A program made the translations under genes and the position numbers. The notes below the pieces were generated by a model. It did no database searches. It was not told the DNA's origin and saw nothing but the letters and a program-made list of their open reading frames with translations. From Neoscytalidium dimidiatum (taxonomy: Eukaryota > Ascomycota > Dothideomycetes > Botryosphaeriales > Botryosphaeriaceae): DNA of 64,000 bases. Below, in pieces: positions 1 through 10,943 of the stretch. Positions within the stretch are counted from its first letter, which is position 1. Each line of letters opens with the position of its first letter. The stretch spans positions 310,001 to 374,000 of the forward strand of contig CM074697.1 in assembly GCA_037367355.1 (NCBI GenBank), given 5' to 3'.

Positions 1-1
1 T

Positions 2-898
2 TTCGACGTATACGCGAAACTACTTGACACAAACTCATCCAAAATAAGATCCACGGTCAAAAATCGACAGACATATTCGTATGGTCCGCATGAACGCCAA
101 ACTCTTGACGTCTACACGCCAGAAGATGTCTCAGACACAGCGCCGATCGTTCTTTGGATCCATGGCGGTGGCTTCGTGATGGGCGGTAAGAATCTCTCCG
201 CCATTCCAGGGGACCTAGTTTACACCAATGTCGGCCACTTCCTCGCGTTACACAGCTTCATCAGTGTCTTCCCAAATTATCGACTAGTGTTCAAGCACGA
301 TGCTGTATTCCCATCAGGAGGCGAGGACGTAGCCCTGGCGGTGGAATGGGTCACCAAGCATTTCGCCGGGCAGAAAAAGGACCTGTTCGGGCTGGGCAAC
401 TCAGCTGGCGGCGTTCACTGGTCTACATTTCTATTCCACAAGAAATTTGGCGCAACACTTGAAAAAGTCACCACCGGCAACGACGTGCGGCTGCGGGGCG
501 TGACGTTCCAGTCCGTGCCGTTCGATTTCACCAAAGCCGGGCCATCGCGTCAGCCGGTGAACAAGGCATACTTCGGCGACGACATAGAAGGGAGGAGTCC
601 GTATGGGCTGTTGACTTCAGCGGATGGTTCGACCTGGGAATTGCTGACACGAGGGAAGGTGCGTTTCAATGTCATCATGTTTGAGTTAGACCCCGAAGAG
701 ATCAAGGAACCGGCAAGACGTTTTGTCAAGGCATGGAACGAATCACGGCCGAGGACATGCGCGCACGAATTGGCGATCACGGAGTATGAGGGACACAACC
801 ACATCAGCCCTTATATGGCGCTTGGCACAGGCATCGAACGAGAAGAAGCCTGGGGCAAGAAGCTGGTGGATTGGATGGAGACAGTTCGGAAAAGATAG
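2..898 (+). CDS. alpha/beta hydrolase (5' partial)
   Basis: The reading frame is open from base 2, so the N-terminus lies outside the window; the stop is TAG at 896-898. It encodes the oxyanion-hole motif HGGGF (about 161-175), followed by the nucleophile elbow GNSAG (about 395-409), and a late EGHNH that could supply the catalytic histidine. This order is that of the alpha/beta hydrolase fold-3 / BD-FAE-like esterases, which cleave carboxyl esters. No signal peptide can be judged because the start is missing. Substrate cannot be predicted. The segment YGPHERQTLDVYTP upstream of HGGGF is typical of these esterases. Seen: motifs and frame. Inferred: esterase activity. Confidence 0.8.
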   Translation, partial: FDVYAKLLDTNSSKIRSTVKNRQTYSYGPHERQTLDVYTPEDVSDTAPIVLWIHGGGFVMGGKNLSAIPGDLVYTNVGHFLALHSFISVFPNYRLVFKHDAVFPSGGEDVALAVEWVTKHFAGQKKDLFGLGNSAGGVHWSTFLFHKKFGATLEKVTTGNDVRLRGVTFQSVPFDFTKAGPSRQPVNKAYFGDDIEGRSPYGLLTSADGSTWELLTRGKVRFNVIMFELDPEEIKEPARRFVKAWNESRPRTCAHELAITEYEGHNHISPYMALGTGIEREEAWGKKLVDWMETVRKR

Positions 899-1466
899 CT
901 CGCCCACACGCAGAAGCCACTAGTCACGCTCAACTGTTAAAGATGGGGCCCACGGCCAACCATGCGGCTTGTGTTCATTCGGCCGATGTCCGTGTAGGCA
1001 TCGCGTTGGTGTGTAGTTGCTACTTTTGGTATTCTTATGAAACAATTGATCATTTGCGTACCTCGACGCAGCGAATGTGGTAGCGGAATAATACCAGCAT
1101 TGCATATCCGGAGCTTGGACTGCCTTGGCTGTTTCGTGCTTTGACCCCGCAGCAAGCTCTTAACTGCAACGGGTTAGCCCGTCACTGGCGTACTGTGCAC
1201 GCCGCGTACCACAGCCCCCAAATGCCCCCAGTCTTACCCCGCAGACGCCGCACACAAATCATAGCCTTCTGATTGCCCAAAAGCCCGAGGTACGCTAATG
1301 GCTTGCAGATTCACACCTTCGCCGTCTTCTCCCCCTCTCCGTCTTCTCTTCCCGTCTGGTAGTAGCGTCTGAAGCTGGATTGTCATGTTTCTGGCCAGAG
1401 CTCTCCTCATATAACGGTCTTCTCTTCCCCTCGTGCCATTCATGTGCAGCCCCCTGAAAGCGCCTG
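899..1466. other. intergenic
   Basis: About 570 bases between the hydrolase and the transcription factor. I see no convincing coding frame; short open frames on both strands lack conserved composition. It should hold the hydrolase 3' end and the promoter of the downstream factor, but no clear TATA element was found. Confidence 0.5.
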
Positions 1467-3738
1467 ATGCCGGGCTCCTTCGTTTGTTCCCAGTGCAAGG
1501 CTACCTTTGGCCGGCTCGCACACCTCCGCCGCCACCAGAAAACGCGTGAGTTGCAACCCGCTTTCTCTGCGAGGGCTCAGATCTGATCCAATCCCCTCTC
1601 AAGATCGTGCCGAGAAACCGTATGTTTGCCAGTTTTGCCCTGTTGCCTCTTCACGTAAGGACGTGATTGTGAGGCACAAGAAAAACTTCCACCGCGATGC
1701 AATGCAAGCCGCAAGCCTGCCCCAGGCTTCCTTGACCGACGATTCCGATGGATCGAGCCAAAGCCATCCGCCACCGCAACCCGATCCGCACCTGGTGGAA
1801 TTGGATTCCGCTGCTCTCGATTATGCGGTTGAATTGGATCTATTCAGCTTTGCGGCCACTCGTACTCGTGATATTGGCTCGGATTACCCGACCGCTTCTC
1901 AGCCCATTGAATCTCCCGTGAATGCCTTGATAGGCAACGCACTAGACTACGACCAAACATATTTCTCCCACCGGAGCCTCACCTCCTGCGAAAAAGACGA
2001 CTACGCGAATGCGCGCGCTAACTTGGCTCTCTATGACCTCAACCAGACTCTGTGTGATTTCCAATTTCCCTCCAAACATGCCGTTCATCGATCTGTGCAG
2101 GCGTTTTTCAAACATATGGCCCCGTACATGCCCATTGTACACAATCCCACCTTCAGCATAGCTTCGGTAGCTTGTAAGTGTCACCTTTGGAGATGCACTG
2201 GCGGGGTTCTGCCAAGGACTAACGTTCTTAAGCACCTTTACTGATGGAAATTGTTGCGTGCGGTGCGTTGTACCTTGGCGAGCACGCTACCGCTGCAACA
2301 ATGCACGCGGCAGCCCAACGATTGATGTTCCAAGTAACTCAATACGAGTCTTACAATAAAAACGGGAAGTTCGAACTATGGATGTTGCAGACATACCTAC
2401 TCATGAGCTGTTTTGGAGCGTATGGCGGGGATCTGCACGTGCAAGAGCAGTCAGCAAATGTGTTTCCGTACGCTATAAAGGTATCATAAAGTTTCTCATC
2501 AATGTACAGTGCTAACATCAGTTTTTGCAGCTTACACAAGATGCCCTCAAAGAACTGGATGCATGTCCGGCGTTGACTTACAGAGATTGGGTGTACCGGG
2601 AGACCATCAGCAGGTAAACGGAGTACAGAATTTAGCATGACCCACACCACCTAACATGATTCAGATGTGTTGCATGTGCCATCGAAATTGGTGCAGGCTT
2701 AGCATCGACCCATCAGTGCCTCACCGTGCCTTTCCTTGATGCTTCATTTCCTCTTCCATCTCACATGGCCAGCTGGCAGGAGGACGAGGTAACCTGGCAC
2801 GGGTATTCTCAGCAGGACAACAGCTGTCAAGTGCTCGATATTATTTTTTCCGGACAAAAGCCAATCTCGTCCGTTAGCGAGTTGGGACTTGTGTCGCTTG
2901 CATCCATGCTTTTGTGGCGAGTTTGTTCCTTCAAATTACTCACAAACTCACACCACCTCGACACATACACGGATTTCGTCGAAAAGATCGAAACGGCAAT
3001 CCAGATTGTCGATAGCATGCTTCAATACCAGACAACAGACCAGCTACCGAACCCGTTACTCCACTCTGCCAGGTTCCAGTTGAACACGGCAGTCTACCAC
3101 TTATACGGAAGCAAAGTTTTGACAGAGATGAAACAATTGGTCGAATCTCCTGACAAAGCGAAACTATCTGGGAATGATCATCCGCCGAGATTGCTCCTTG
3201 CCCTCGTTCGCGCGGCAGAGGCCCTGCGGTCGGATTGTCGATTAGGGATATCCTACCTGAAGAGAATCGCACCCCATCGTTATAGCCCTATATGCACAAT
3301 AGCTTGTTATGAAGGGGGTATGTTGCATATCCCGTGCCATTCAATCTTTCTGTAGTCCAAAGCAGGCTACTAGAGCAGATATATATACCGTTTGCCCTAC
3401 TAACACGTCGACCAGGCCTTCTCTTAGCTTGGTACCTCATCATGAAACCAGCACTTTCCTCGGGACAAGAATCAACTGCGAAGCTCGACCAACTGATTGA
3501 AGAGTCTCTTGCCGAAGTGGAAGGACTGAGAGAACCCAATCATGACCGCCGTTCAACTTTACCATTAGTCGTAGTCGCTGATCTGCTTTCCAATCGCTCA
3601 GTCTGGCAATGTAAGTCTTGGTTTCCACGACATACCACTCGACTACTGATTCAAGCCTGAAAAGGGCCGTCCTACATTTCCAAGAAGCTCAAGAACTTAG
3701 TCCAGTCCTCACATGAGATATCCTTCCAGATCGGTTGA
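1467..3738 (+). CDS. C2H2 zinc-finger / Fungal_trans transcription factor
   Basis: Seven exons: 1467-1545, 1604-2173, 2233-2480, 2531-2613, 2665-3317, 3416-3610, 3665-3738. Exon 1 encodes the first C2H2 finger (CSQC...HLRRH); splicing restores the canonical linker HRAEKPYVC into the second finger (CQFC...HKKNFH). The start ATG sits just before the first finger. After a Ser/Pro-rich spacer comes the fungal-specific factor domain, with the typical PLLMEIVACGALYLGE joined exactly across intron 2. This class acts in the nucleus as a DNA-binding regulator of metabolic genes; target unknown. Introns 1-5 are phase-consistent and intron 5 has a clean CTAAC branch site. The last exon is the least certain; its acceptor near 3664 is weak and the C-terminus may differ. 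Confidence 0.85.
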
Positions 3739-5387
3739 CGTATTTTACCAAATGACATTCTATCTGATATGTAAATAATGAGAGATTTAGAGACCATCTT
3801 CTAGGCCAATTAGATCATATTTTTCAGGATGTCGTTGCGCGAAAAAAAAAAAAAACATTCAGGCACCGTATCTCCGGTAATTGCAGCCCAGCTGTTTTTG
3901 CCGAGGTATTCCTTGGTAAGCCGCTCTGTTATAATAGAGATGGGCTTGATATCTCCATTCGTCAAATCATATACTCGTTTCTGGCAGCCAATACCTTTGC
4001 ACATTTGCACTATTTGAGGCCGCTCGTATACTTGTTCTTATTCGAACTTCGGGTAGTCCAGAGCCATATCAAAGGGACCAGAAGCATTGTTGGACCAGAG
4101 TGGCAACTCAGCGCCGGGCTCGCCGAGAGTCGATGATGGCACGCAAACATTGAAATCTACGGATGAAGTGGGCTGGTTCGGGCACATTGACGATGGACGT
4201 CCATTCGATTTTGTTCATGCTGAACTCCTCCGTTCCTCATTTCCGTCGTCGCTATCCATACGACCTCACTCATTTTGATGACTCGCTAGTATGGTCTTAC
4301 TTTGGACGAGCAATATATTGAGCTAGTTAGTAATGAGATCATCTAGGTCCTAAAGGAGGATAGTAAATTAGGGAGATCAGTCTGTACAGATTGAATCTCC
4401 TCGATAGCTGCAAGATAGAGAGTCAACGCGTCCACGTACTTGGAGTCAGTGATTTTCTTTTTTTTGTAAACGATACTTTCATAAAGGTAGCGGACTTTTC
4501 CGTGAGACCCTCGTGGTCTTACAATTACTGCCACAAGAAATTAGTTGATGATCCCTAAGACTGGGCTGAGCGTTTAAAGCATGTGGTGGAAGAACACCGT
4601 TATCGCAGCTGCGCGCAGCAATGGTTCACATCTGCAGACAGTTTCCGCCACCATCCCATTGAGAATCATGCGTATGGCGAGCTCTTGGATTTTAAGACGG
4701 CAGATCTGGGGCAAGCCTGTTCCTGGGAGGTCAAGTCCGAATTCATTATCTGATCGGACGCAAAAACATCATTTCTAGAACTGAGGTATATCGTCTATAC
4801 ATGACTTTCAGCCTTGAATTGCAGCTGTGGAATGAGCGAGATTGTTACGTCTGTAAGGAGAAATTTTCGAAAGAGTTCAATCGGCTTAAGTAATACACTG
4901 CCGCTGAACAATAATCTTATCGCCCTTGCCTGGGACCACGCCATCTGTGCAAGCTCTTAATTGTGGCCCAAAGAGGGCAGATTATAAGCTTTCTGATGGA
5001 TAATATTGGTTGCTAGGGATGACAAGACGATACGAAAAGGTAGCAAAGGTATAAACTCCCGCGCGTTAATACGATCACCGCAGTTTTCAGCGGGACGAGC
5101 TCCTCGAGCTGAACAGGATGCTCGCAAATTTCGATGTTGCCTTTTCCTAATCTCCAAGATCACCAGGTCATCGTTGGAGAAGATGATACACGGAAAGTAT
5201 ACGTGGCAGTAAGCTAACCAAGCAGCAAAAAAGTGCCCCGCAGTGTTCTATTACGAAGCAAGAAAAGAGAAGATTCCACGATTCTTAATCCACGAAGAAA
5301 CAACAAAATGGTCGCTAGTCCATATATAAGATATCGTTCTTCTACTTGGGCTCTACCGTTTCACTTGTGGTGGCCATAAGCTGCTGT
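3739..5387. other. gene-poor stretch with coding fragments
   Basis: About 1.65 kb without an intact gene. It contains a Zn2Cys6-type C-terminal fragment on the minus strand (4038-4214, listed separately). Other protein-like pieces are a minus-strand frame at 3810-4010 and a plus-strand frame at about 4584-4751; I cannot assign either. The composition and isolated fragments suggest decayed genes. Confidence 0.5.
4038..4214 (-). pseudogene. C-terminal fragment of a fungal transcription factor
   Basis: Minus-strand frame of 58 codons ending in TAA at 4038-4040. Its end, reading LWSNNASGPFDMALDYPKFE before the stop, resembles the conserved C-terminal tail of Zn2Cys6/Fungal_trans regulators (an LWSNAP-type motif followed by an aromatic-acidic end). 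The frame is closed upstream by TGA at 4215-4217, and I found no zinc cluster or middle domain in the kilobase above. It is therefore probably a relic, though it could be a last exon of a gene whose other exons I failed to see. Confidence 0.45.
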
Positions 5388-6395
5388 TCAGTGGCTAACA
5401 TTGCTGCCACTGCTAAATGCAGCGCCCCATTTCCTCATCGTATCTTCAGCATGCGTGCCGCCTGCATACTGGCCCAGCAACTGCGCCGTCATTTCAGCGT
5501 TTGAAATGATGCCATAGCGAATGGCATCCTGCGTAAGATCGGAGACGGAATGCTGCGCGATTCCGCGATGGATGCGCCCTGCGTAAATTTCCCAGCCTGT
5601 TAGCCCTTTAGACGTCCTTGCCGCTTATAGGTTGCAAACCACCTTTCAAATGCGGATCACGGGTCCGGCGGAGCCGAATCTCGAACTTCTTCAGCTCCGA
5701 CGGCGAGTAGTCTGTGCGTAGGTCGACCTCATCCCCGAGGCTAGTGATGATGTAGTCAAGATTGCCCGGTTCGTCAATGAAATCGAAGTATTTTTTGGCT
5801 GCTATGATGAAAAGGTTAGATACTTCACTCAGCGGAGATTAACTGTATTACCTTGTCTGTTGCCCTCTACCTCTTTTTTATTCACAAAACTGAGCTCTAG
5901 CTCTTCAGCGGTCTTCTTAGCAGCACTCAAAGTGTCCCGGATGACATCGTCCTCTTCTATCAAAAATCAGTGTCCAGGACTGACTTTGATATGGAATAGC
6001 TTGCATCGAACGCACTATATATGATGATGCCGTATTCGAAACGGTCATGCGTTAAGTAGCAGATAAGGAAGAACACGTCAATGAAGCCAATCAGGCGAAT
6101 TATGCCGAACCAGCGCTGACGGTTGCCATCAGGATCTCCCAAGAATGAATGTCACTTTCCATATCTTTCAGTTAGCCGTGAAGACGTGTGAAGGGATGCT
6201 GACCCACCAGTCGCATTCGACATTCTTGTCCTGGACAGACCTGTCGAAGACCTTGAGTACTCGGTGATAGGATGCCATATTAGGTTTATCAAAGGACAGA
6301 CCGGAAGAGGCGATTGACAGAACTGCAATGGTAGCTTGGTCCGGATCATGGGTTGTTAATGAATAGAGATGAGTATTATGTGTTCCCAAGTCCAT
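5388..6395 (-). CDS. hypothetical protein, five exons, possible frameshift
   Basis: I do not recognise the family. Exons read on the minus strand: 6395-6204, 6135-6016, 5956-5852, 5801-5643, 5578-5388; stop TGA at 5388-5390. Introns 2-4 all have GT-AG ends and keep phase 1. Joined protein would be about 255 residues. Residues from exon 2 include a hydrophobic stretch (IIRLIGFIDVFFLICYL) and exon 4 is rich in charged residues (SELKKFEIRLRRTRDPHLKG). There is no signal peptide. Exon 1 ends in phase 0 while exon 2 needs phase 1, so one base is missing or the first donor is misplaced. Start is the ATG at 6393-6395; an upstream GTG-led extension was ignored. Confidence 0.55.
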
Positions 6396-6639
6396 AAATA
6401 GCACAAGTTTGCTTCAGCAACTCCCCGTTAATCAAATGAGGGCAAAATAGTGGGAGTAAGACACAGCTGAAAGCTGAGAGCTGAAAGCAGAGTGGAGAAG
6501 TGGAGTACAAGCAGGTCGATAACACAAAAGAAATAATGATGCCGCTTTCGTAGTAAATGGCAATTGGCCACTAACATGTCTGTGCCCAGTATGCGCTAGA
6601 GCTGTACGTTAACAAATCTAGCTACATTATCGAGAATGA

Positions 6640-8439
6640 TCAAAGCGCGTGACTCGCAGCTTCGACGATAGTCGGATAGAGGGGCAGTCAAGGGCCAACA
6701 AGAGGCTAGTAGCAAGCCTTCTACAGACCAAACGAACGGAGGTTATGCGGACATTCCAGCGGATTACCTCAATACTCCAGAATACTATAAGATTCCTCAA
6801 GGACCACAAACAACACAAACACCTTCCTATGTCCTGGATCATTGGGATCATCCAACTGGTTTACAGGGCCGACTTTGAAGAATTGGACCCACACGTGCCC
6901 GACATCGAAAGCATCCTAAAGTGGATCGAGAACAAATGTGGCAAAGTTTGGGCCAGCAAAGATGACAAAAAGGCTACGAAACTCCTTGAAGATAGAACAT
7001 TGGGTTTTGGCGACTCTGTAGCGGACCTTACGAAGCAGCCTATGAAAGGAGTACTGAGTGGCTTAAACCGCGAGAAGTCCAGATTTGCATTGAGAGACTC
7101 CATTTCTTCTCGAAAATGGGTCAAAACTGAGCCTGGTAGCCCAGCTTCGCCGGCTCAAAGCTCCGCGGGCACTGCTGCTGACCCTTACGATGAGCCAACC
7201 TTGAAGGCTGCCGTCGAGAAATTGAACCAATCCGTACAAGACTATCTAAAGCAAAGCCAGGATTCGCTCGGGGACAACCAGAGCCGTCACGAGTACGAGG
7301 CTGATGGTTGACCCAAACTCCGAAGGATTCCTACGCTCCCTAAAGACGTTCTAGAGGAACTCACACACATCGATTGGCCAGTACAAAAGAAGGACAACCG
7401 ACAAGATCTCAAGAGGCAAGAAACAGACAAAATGATCTCACCCAACCCAATCATTGTCAACAACTCCGGGATCGAGGGCGTATTTGACATTCAACGCATC
7501 ATCATCACCTTTCACGAAGAGCAGAATCTTTGGAGCCAGGTGGCAAGAGCTGTCAGCCCCCATCAAAGGATCACGGGTTGGTGTAGCATCAGCACCGGCT
7601 TCGCCCGAGTTATGGTCAGCTTCTCATGCGAGAAACATATCCTGGAGAAGCAGCTTAAGATTACTCGGGTAATCCAGAAGAAGGTAATCGACGAGGCCCC
7701 AAGGCAAGCCGATGGCCTGTTCACCACAGTGTTCAAAGGCTCCATCGGGCTGGACGAGAAGGGAAAATCGTTCGAGCAAAATAGGAATGTCGGAAGTGAG
7801 GAGAATGAAAAGCAAAATGGCAACCATACCGAAGATGAGAGGAGAGTGAGCCGTATGATCAATTTCATCCAGGAAGAGTCCCTCGAGGCGATAGCCGGCG
7901 AATGGGTCATGGCACGCTTTTCAGATGTCAATGGTGCGGATTGGTTCCTTTGCTCTCTTGAGCTGGGCTCGACGCACGACTTCTACGGTTACCGCATCCC
8001 GACGGACAAAATCGATTTCAATGATGCGATACCCGAGCCGGGCCTGATTAATGTCTGGCAGGCATATATGGACCGCAAGAAGCGTAAGCTGTGCTACATT
8101 CTTCGTGACTACCTCAAGAGTAGGGCAATGTGCTCCGCCAAGGACCTTATACTGAATCATGGGGACGATGAAGAATGTGATCGTTCTGGTTTCGACGGTT
8201 CAGCAACTCAAATTGTCGACCTCGGCGTCACAGCCGTGCAGAATGCGGCGCAGCTGACTACGCTGAGCTTGCGCGAGGTGTTCTATAATCTGAGAGCTGA
8301 GATCCTGGACAAGCAGTTGACTGCTGCCGTGTTGAGGTACACCCCGAAGGACCTCCAGCCAGCGGTGGAGAACTTAAATACAGACCAGGATTTTCTTCCA
8401 GCGACGTTTAGGTCTGGTAGGAGGGTGCACATGTTCTAA
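6640..8439 (+). pseudogene. hypothetical protein frame split by in-frame TGA
   Basis: One continuous reading frame runs from 6640 to the stop at 8437-8439, interrupted only by TGA at 7309-7311. The part before the stop (about 223 codons) contains charged helical segments and a C-terminal KLNQSVQDYLKQSQDS-like coiled stretch; the part after it has an ATG at 7432 and 335 codons. The roughly 40 codons between the TGA and that ATG also look coding (KDVLEELTHIDWPVQKK). No ATG occurs near the 5' end and a stop lies at 6637-6639, so a first exon may be missing. No domain recognised. Either a nonsense mutation, or two genes, or a very short (about 39 nt) intron removing the stop. The downstream half alone is a plausible 335-residue protein. 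Confidence 0.55.
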
Positions 8440-9012
8440 TGCTCAGCATTACTGTCGTCGGGAGGCACACTCCTGAAGTGAGCGTCCTGAGAACTAGAGT
8501 GGGAGAGCATATAACTTTCTAAAAGTAAGACGGAGGAAAATACACAAAGATAAATTGGTTTTAATGAATACCTCCTAATGGCATACATCGCACTTCTGCT
8601 GCCTCCCGGGGCGACCCGTGAGGCTTAGGGCCAAGACTTTCTAAATTTAGAGGATAGTACTCCGTACAGGCTTCGCCTACCTTACCTCTAGCGGAGCTAG
8701 TACTCCTCGGGTATCGAAACTTAGGAAAGCAATAACATTGAATGTAGCTGCAGCTATGAATGCGGTGGGGTCAGGCCCACCTGAGCTATCCAGAGAATTG
8801 GAAGCATCTGAAGAGAGAAAAAAAAAAAAAGAACAATATATACTCTCCGGCCCGACATGTACCATGACCTCCGACACTAGTGTAGCTCACGCGACCCCGT
8901 GACAAGCTCATAAGAACGCCCACGTGAAAGAGAATTTCCGACGGCCATTTCTCCTTACTACAATAGTTCGCGCATCCACGCCTGTCCCCAAGGCCACAGG
9001 AGCACATTGCAC
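8440..9012. other. intergenic
   Basis: About 570 bases with no supported gene. Contains a poly-A tract near 8819-8830 and shared 3' sequence of the two convergent neighbours. Nothing further seen. Confidence 0.5.
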
Positions 9013-9523
9013 CTAGTCATGGGCTTTACCCTTGACGTGGTCGCGGACGCAGTCCTGATAGCGGTATTTGAGATCTCCCTCCGAGTCGTAGTACTCGCTC
9101 CAGCCCCTGCACGCGATAGCTTGACAATCGCCCTCCCACCTGTCTCCATCAATGCGCTGGTGGCTGTTGGTGATGCACTATTTCATGTGTCAACGAACGC
9201 GCTCTGCCTTCTTCCTTGTCTCGGTAATACGTACCCAACCGGTAGCAGTATCATAGTTCGCCTACCACCATGTTAATCGTCTTCTCGGTACGCCGCCATG
9301 GAAAGCTGTGTACTAACCATGCTCTTAAAGTTGACCTCACAAGTCGCCTTCGTGAGCTGCCAATCGTACTTTTTGTTCCAATTGCACACCAAGTTGCGGT
9401 GCGGATCGGCCGCCGCCGTCCTGCGCGAATTCTTTTAGGAGTCTGTCAAGAGGATAGTATTGTTCGAGTTACTCACGTAAAGAAGGAAGCGGCGGCCAGG
9501 ACGGCAACTGTAATGAACTGCAT
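9013..9523 (-). CDS. small secreted cysteine-rich protein (effector candidate)
   Basis: Four exons on the minus strand: 9523-9477, 9420-9318, 9261-9235, 9177-9013. The introns are 56, 56 and 57 nt, all GT-AG and phase-consistent. The protein is 113 residues. Residues 1-20 form a clear signal peptide (MQFITVAVLAAASFF, then TTAAA) and cleavage is likely before Asp21. The mature part has six cysteines (28, 43, 60, 77, 82, 102), enough for three disulfides, and many aromatic and charged residues (RWEGDCQAIACRGWSEYY). No known domain recognised. Small size, secretion signal, even cysteine number and a gene-poor setting are typical of fungal effectors or antimicrobial-type secreted proteins; function is an inference. 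The gene was invisible as a single frame because the second exon acceptor is internal. Confidence 0.82.
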
Positions 9524-9614
9524 CTTGGAGTCTTTTGGAATGCTGTACTTTCGTTTGCAGGATCGACAGAAGTAGTATTGGATTGATTGACGGGTAATGG
9601 CAACGTCCTCACAC

Positions 9615-9622
9615 TTTATATA
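9615..9622 (-). promoter_or_regulatory. TATA box of the cysteine-rich secreted gene
   Basis: TATATAAA on the minus strand, about 92 bases upstream of the ATG at 9523, a usual distance for a strongly regulated fungal gene. Confidence 0.5.
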
Positions 9623-10079
9623 CTCATCGAGACCATCGAACAAACTGAAGTATGATCTTAAGATTCCATCTACTAATAGGAGCTCTGACAGTTTACGTCT
9701 TAATGAGTCTTAACTATCAACTATAGTTGGAGAAATTTTTCTGGTGTACAGTCCGATCTTTCATTGTTAAGTCAGATCGCGGGGTTGGAAAACCAAAGAA
9801 GGAATACGGGCCGATCTCGTATTAGTCCAGACCTAGGGCGACAATTATCCACTAGATCGCGCTAGTAAAAGATGCCCGGACTCTAATGCCCTTCTGTGGT
9901 TGGAAGAGGAATATTCTTTCGTCGTTCCCTTGCGGTGGGTTCATGTGCACAGTAAAATTAAAATCGCATTGGCTGCGTTTGCCTTGCGCCATCTGGCGGA
10001 TCCACCCCACGGGGTCACTGGGTCCGAGCGGCCTGATTCAAGCTACTCGGCGTCTGGTTCGCCAATCGACAGCTCTACT

Positions 10080-10239
10080 GTGGTCTGGACGGTACCTTTT
10101 GTTAACCGCGGATCAGACGACTAGGGAGAAAACAGCTAATACAAGACCCATAGAGCCAACCAGAAGTTTCAATTCGGCGGATACGAGGATTCTCCGCGAA
10201 GACGCGCTGACAAAAGGTACCGCCCAAAGACCAGACCAC
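10080..10239. repeat. imperfect inverted repeat
   Basis: Left arm 10080-10102 and right arm 10210-10239 are inverted copies: GTGGTCTGG and CGGTACCTTTTGT occur in both, separated by a six-base difference. The loop is about 107 bases. It could be a degraded miniature inverted-repeat element or a transcribed hairpin. No target-site duplication was identified. Confidence 0.5.
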
Positions 10240-10817
10240 CTTCCTTTGCACGGGCGTCGGTGTCCTCCCCACCAATCAAGTTGGAATACCCAGAAATAGT
10301 CTTCCGATAGTAAATTGCCTTTCGGTCCGCGCGAAAACCTACGGCGAGGGCTGCGTGAATTCAACACCAAGAAAATTGCCCAGTATACCTAATACAGCAA
10401 AAGGCTGGACAGGATGCTTCAGTCACAGTTTCACTGCAAAAACACAGTACAATATCGAAAGGCCAAGTTCTACACCTCGTAACAATCTTAAGACTCTCCC
10501 CAGTAGCTAGAGGCATCTTAGGGTCTCCTCAGACTAACTTCATGCCCTTATTCTTACAGCGTACTCTAAACGAACGAGTTGACTCGCACCGAGCTAGATT
10601 CAGTCAGCCGTCTCTTCTTTTGGCTTCCACAAGAATGTCTGTGTCGAGATATTTGGCAGTGTTCTATAGGCTAAGGTGTCCCAACCAGCGCGTGACACTC
10701 ACTTCGGCGTGTCGGCATTATAGTCTAATATAGATGGAATCATCTCATTGCTGACAGTCCCGCGCTGACATGCCTCAATCACGAGGCACGCGGTGTGGTG
10801 CACTTACGGGGAACGGA

Positions 10818-10824
10818 TATAAAA
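10818..10824 (+). promoter_or_regulatory. TATA box of secreted protein gene
   Basis: TATAAAA, 120 bases upstream of the ATG at 10944, followed by a CT-rich leader (10870-10935), a usual fungal promoter layout. Confidence 0.6.
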
Positions 10825-10943
10825 GGGGGTTGTAGGTCCCCGTTCGGAGCTCAACAGATCAGAATCACTTCTCATCCTCCTCTCTGAACAACCTGAGACA
10901 ATCTCTCTCATATTCTCTGCCCTCACTTTCTACATCAGCCATC

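Larger units (their letters stand above)
9623..10943. other. intergenic between two divergent secreted-protein genes
   Basis: About 1.3 kb. It carries an imperfect inverted repeat (10080-10239, listed) and a TATA element for the downstream gene. Open frames such as 9886-10299 show no protein-like conservation and overlap the inverted repeat. Confidence 0.5.

Noticed and set aside
9886..10299. 137-codon frame
   Set aside because: Overlaps the inverted repeat and has non-protein-like composition.
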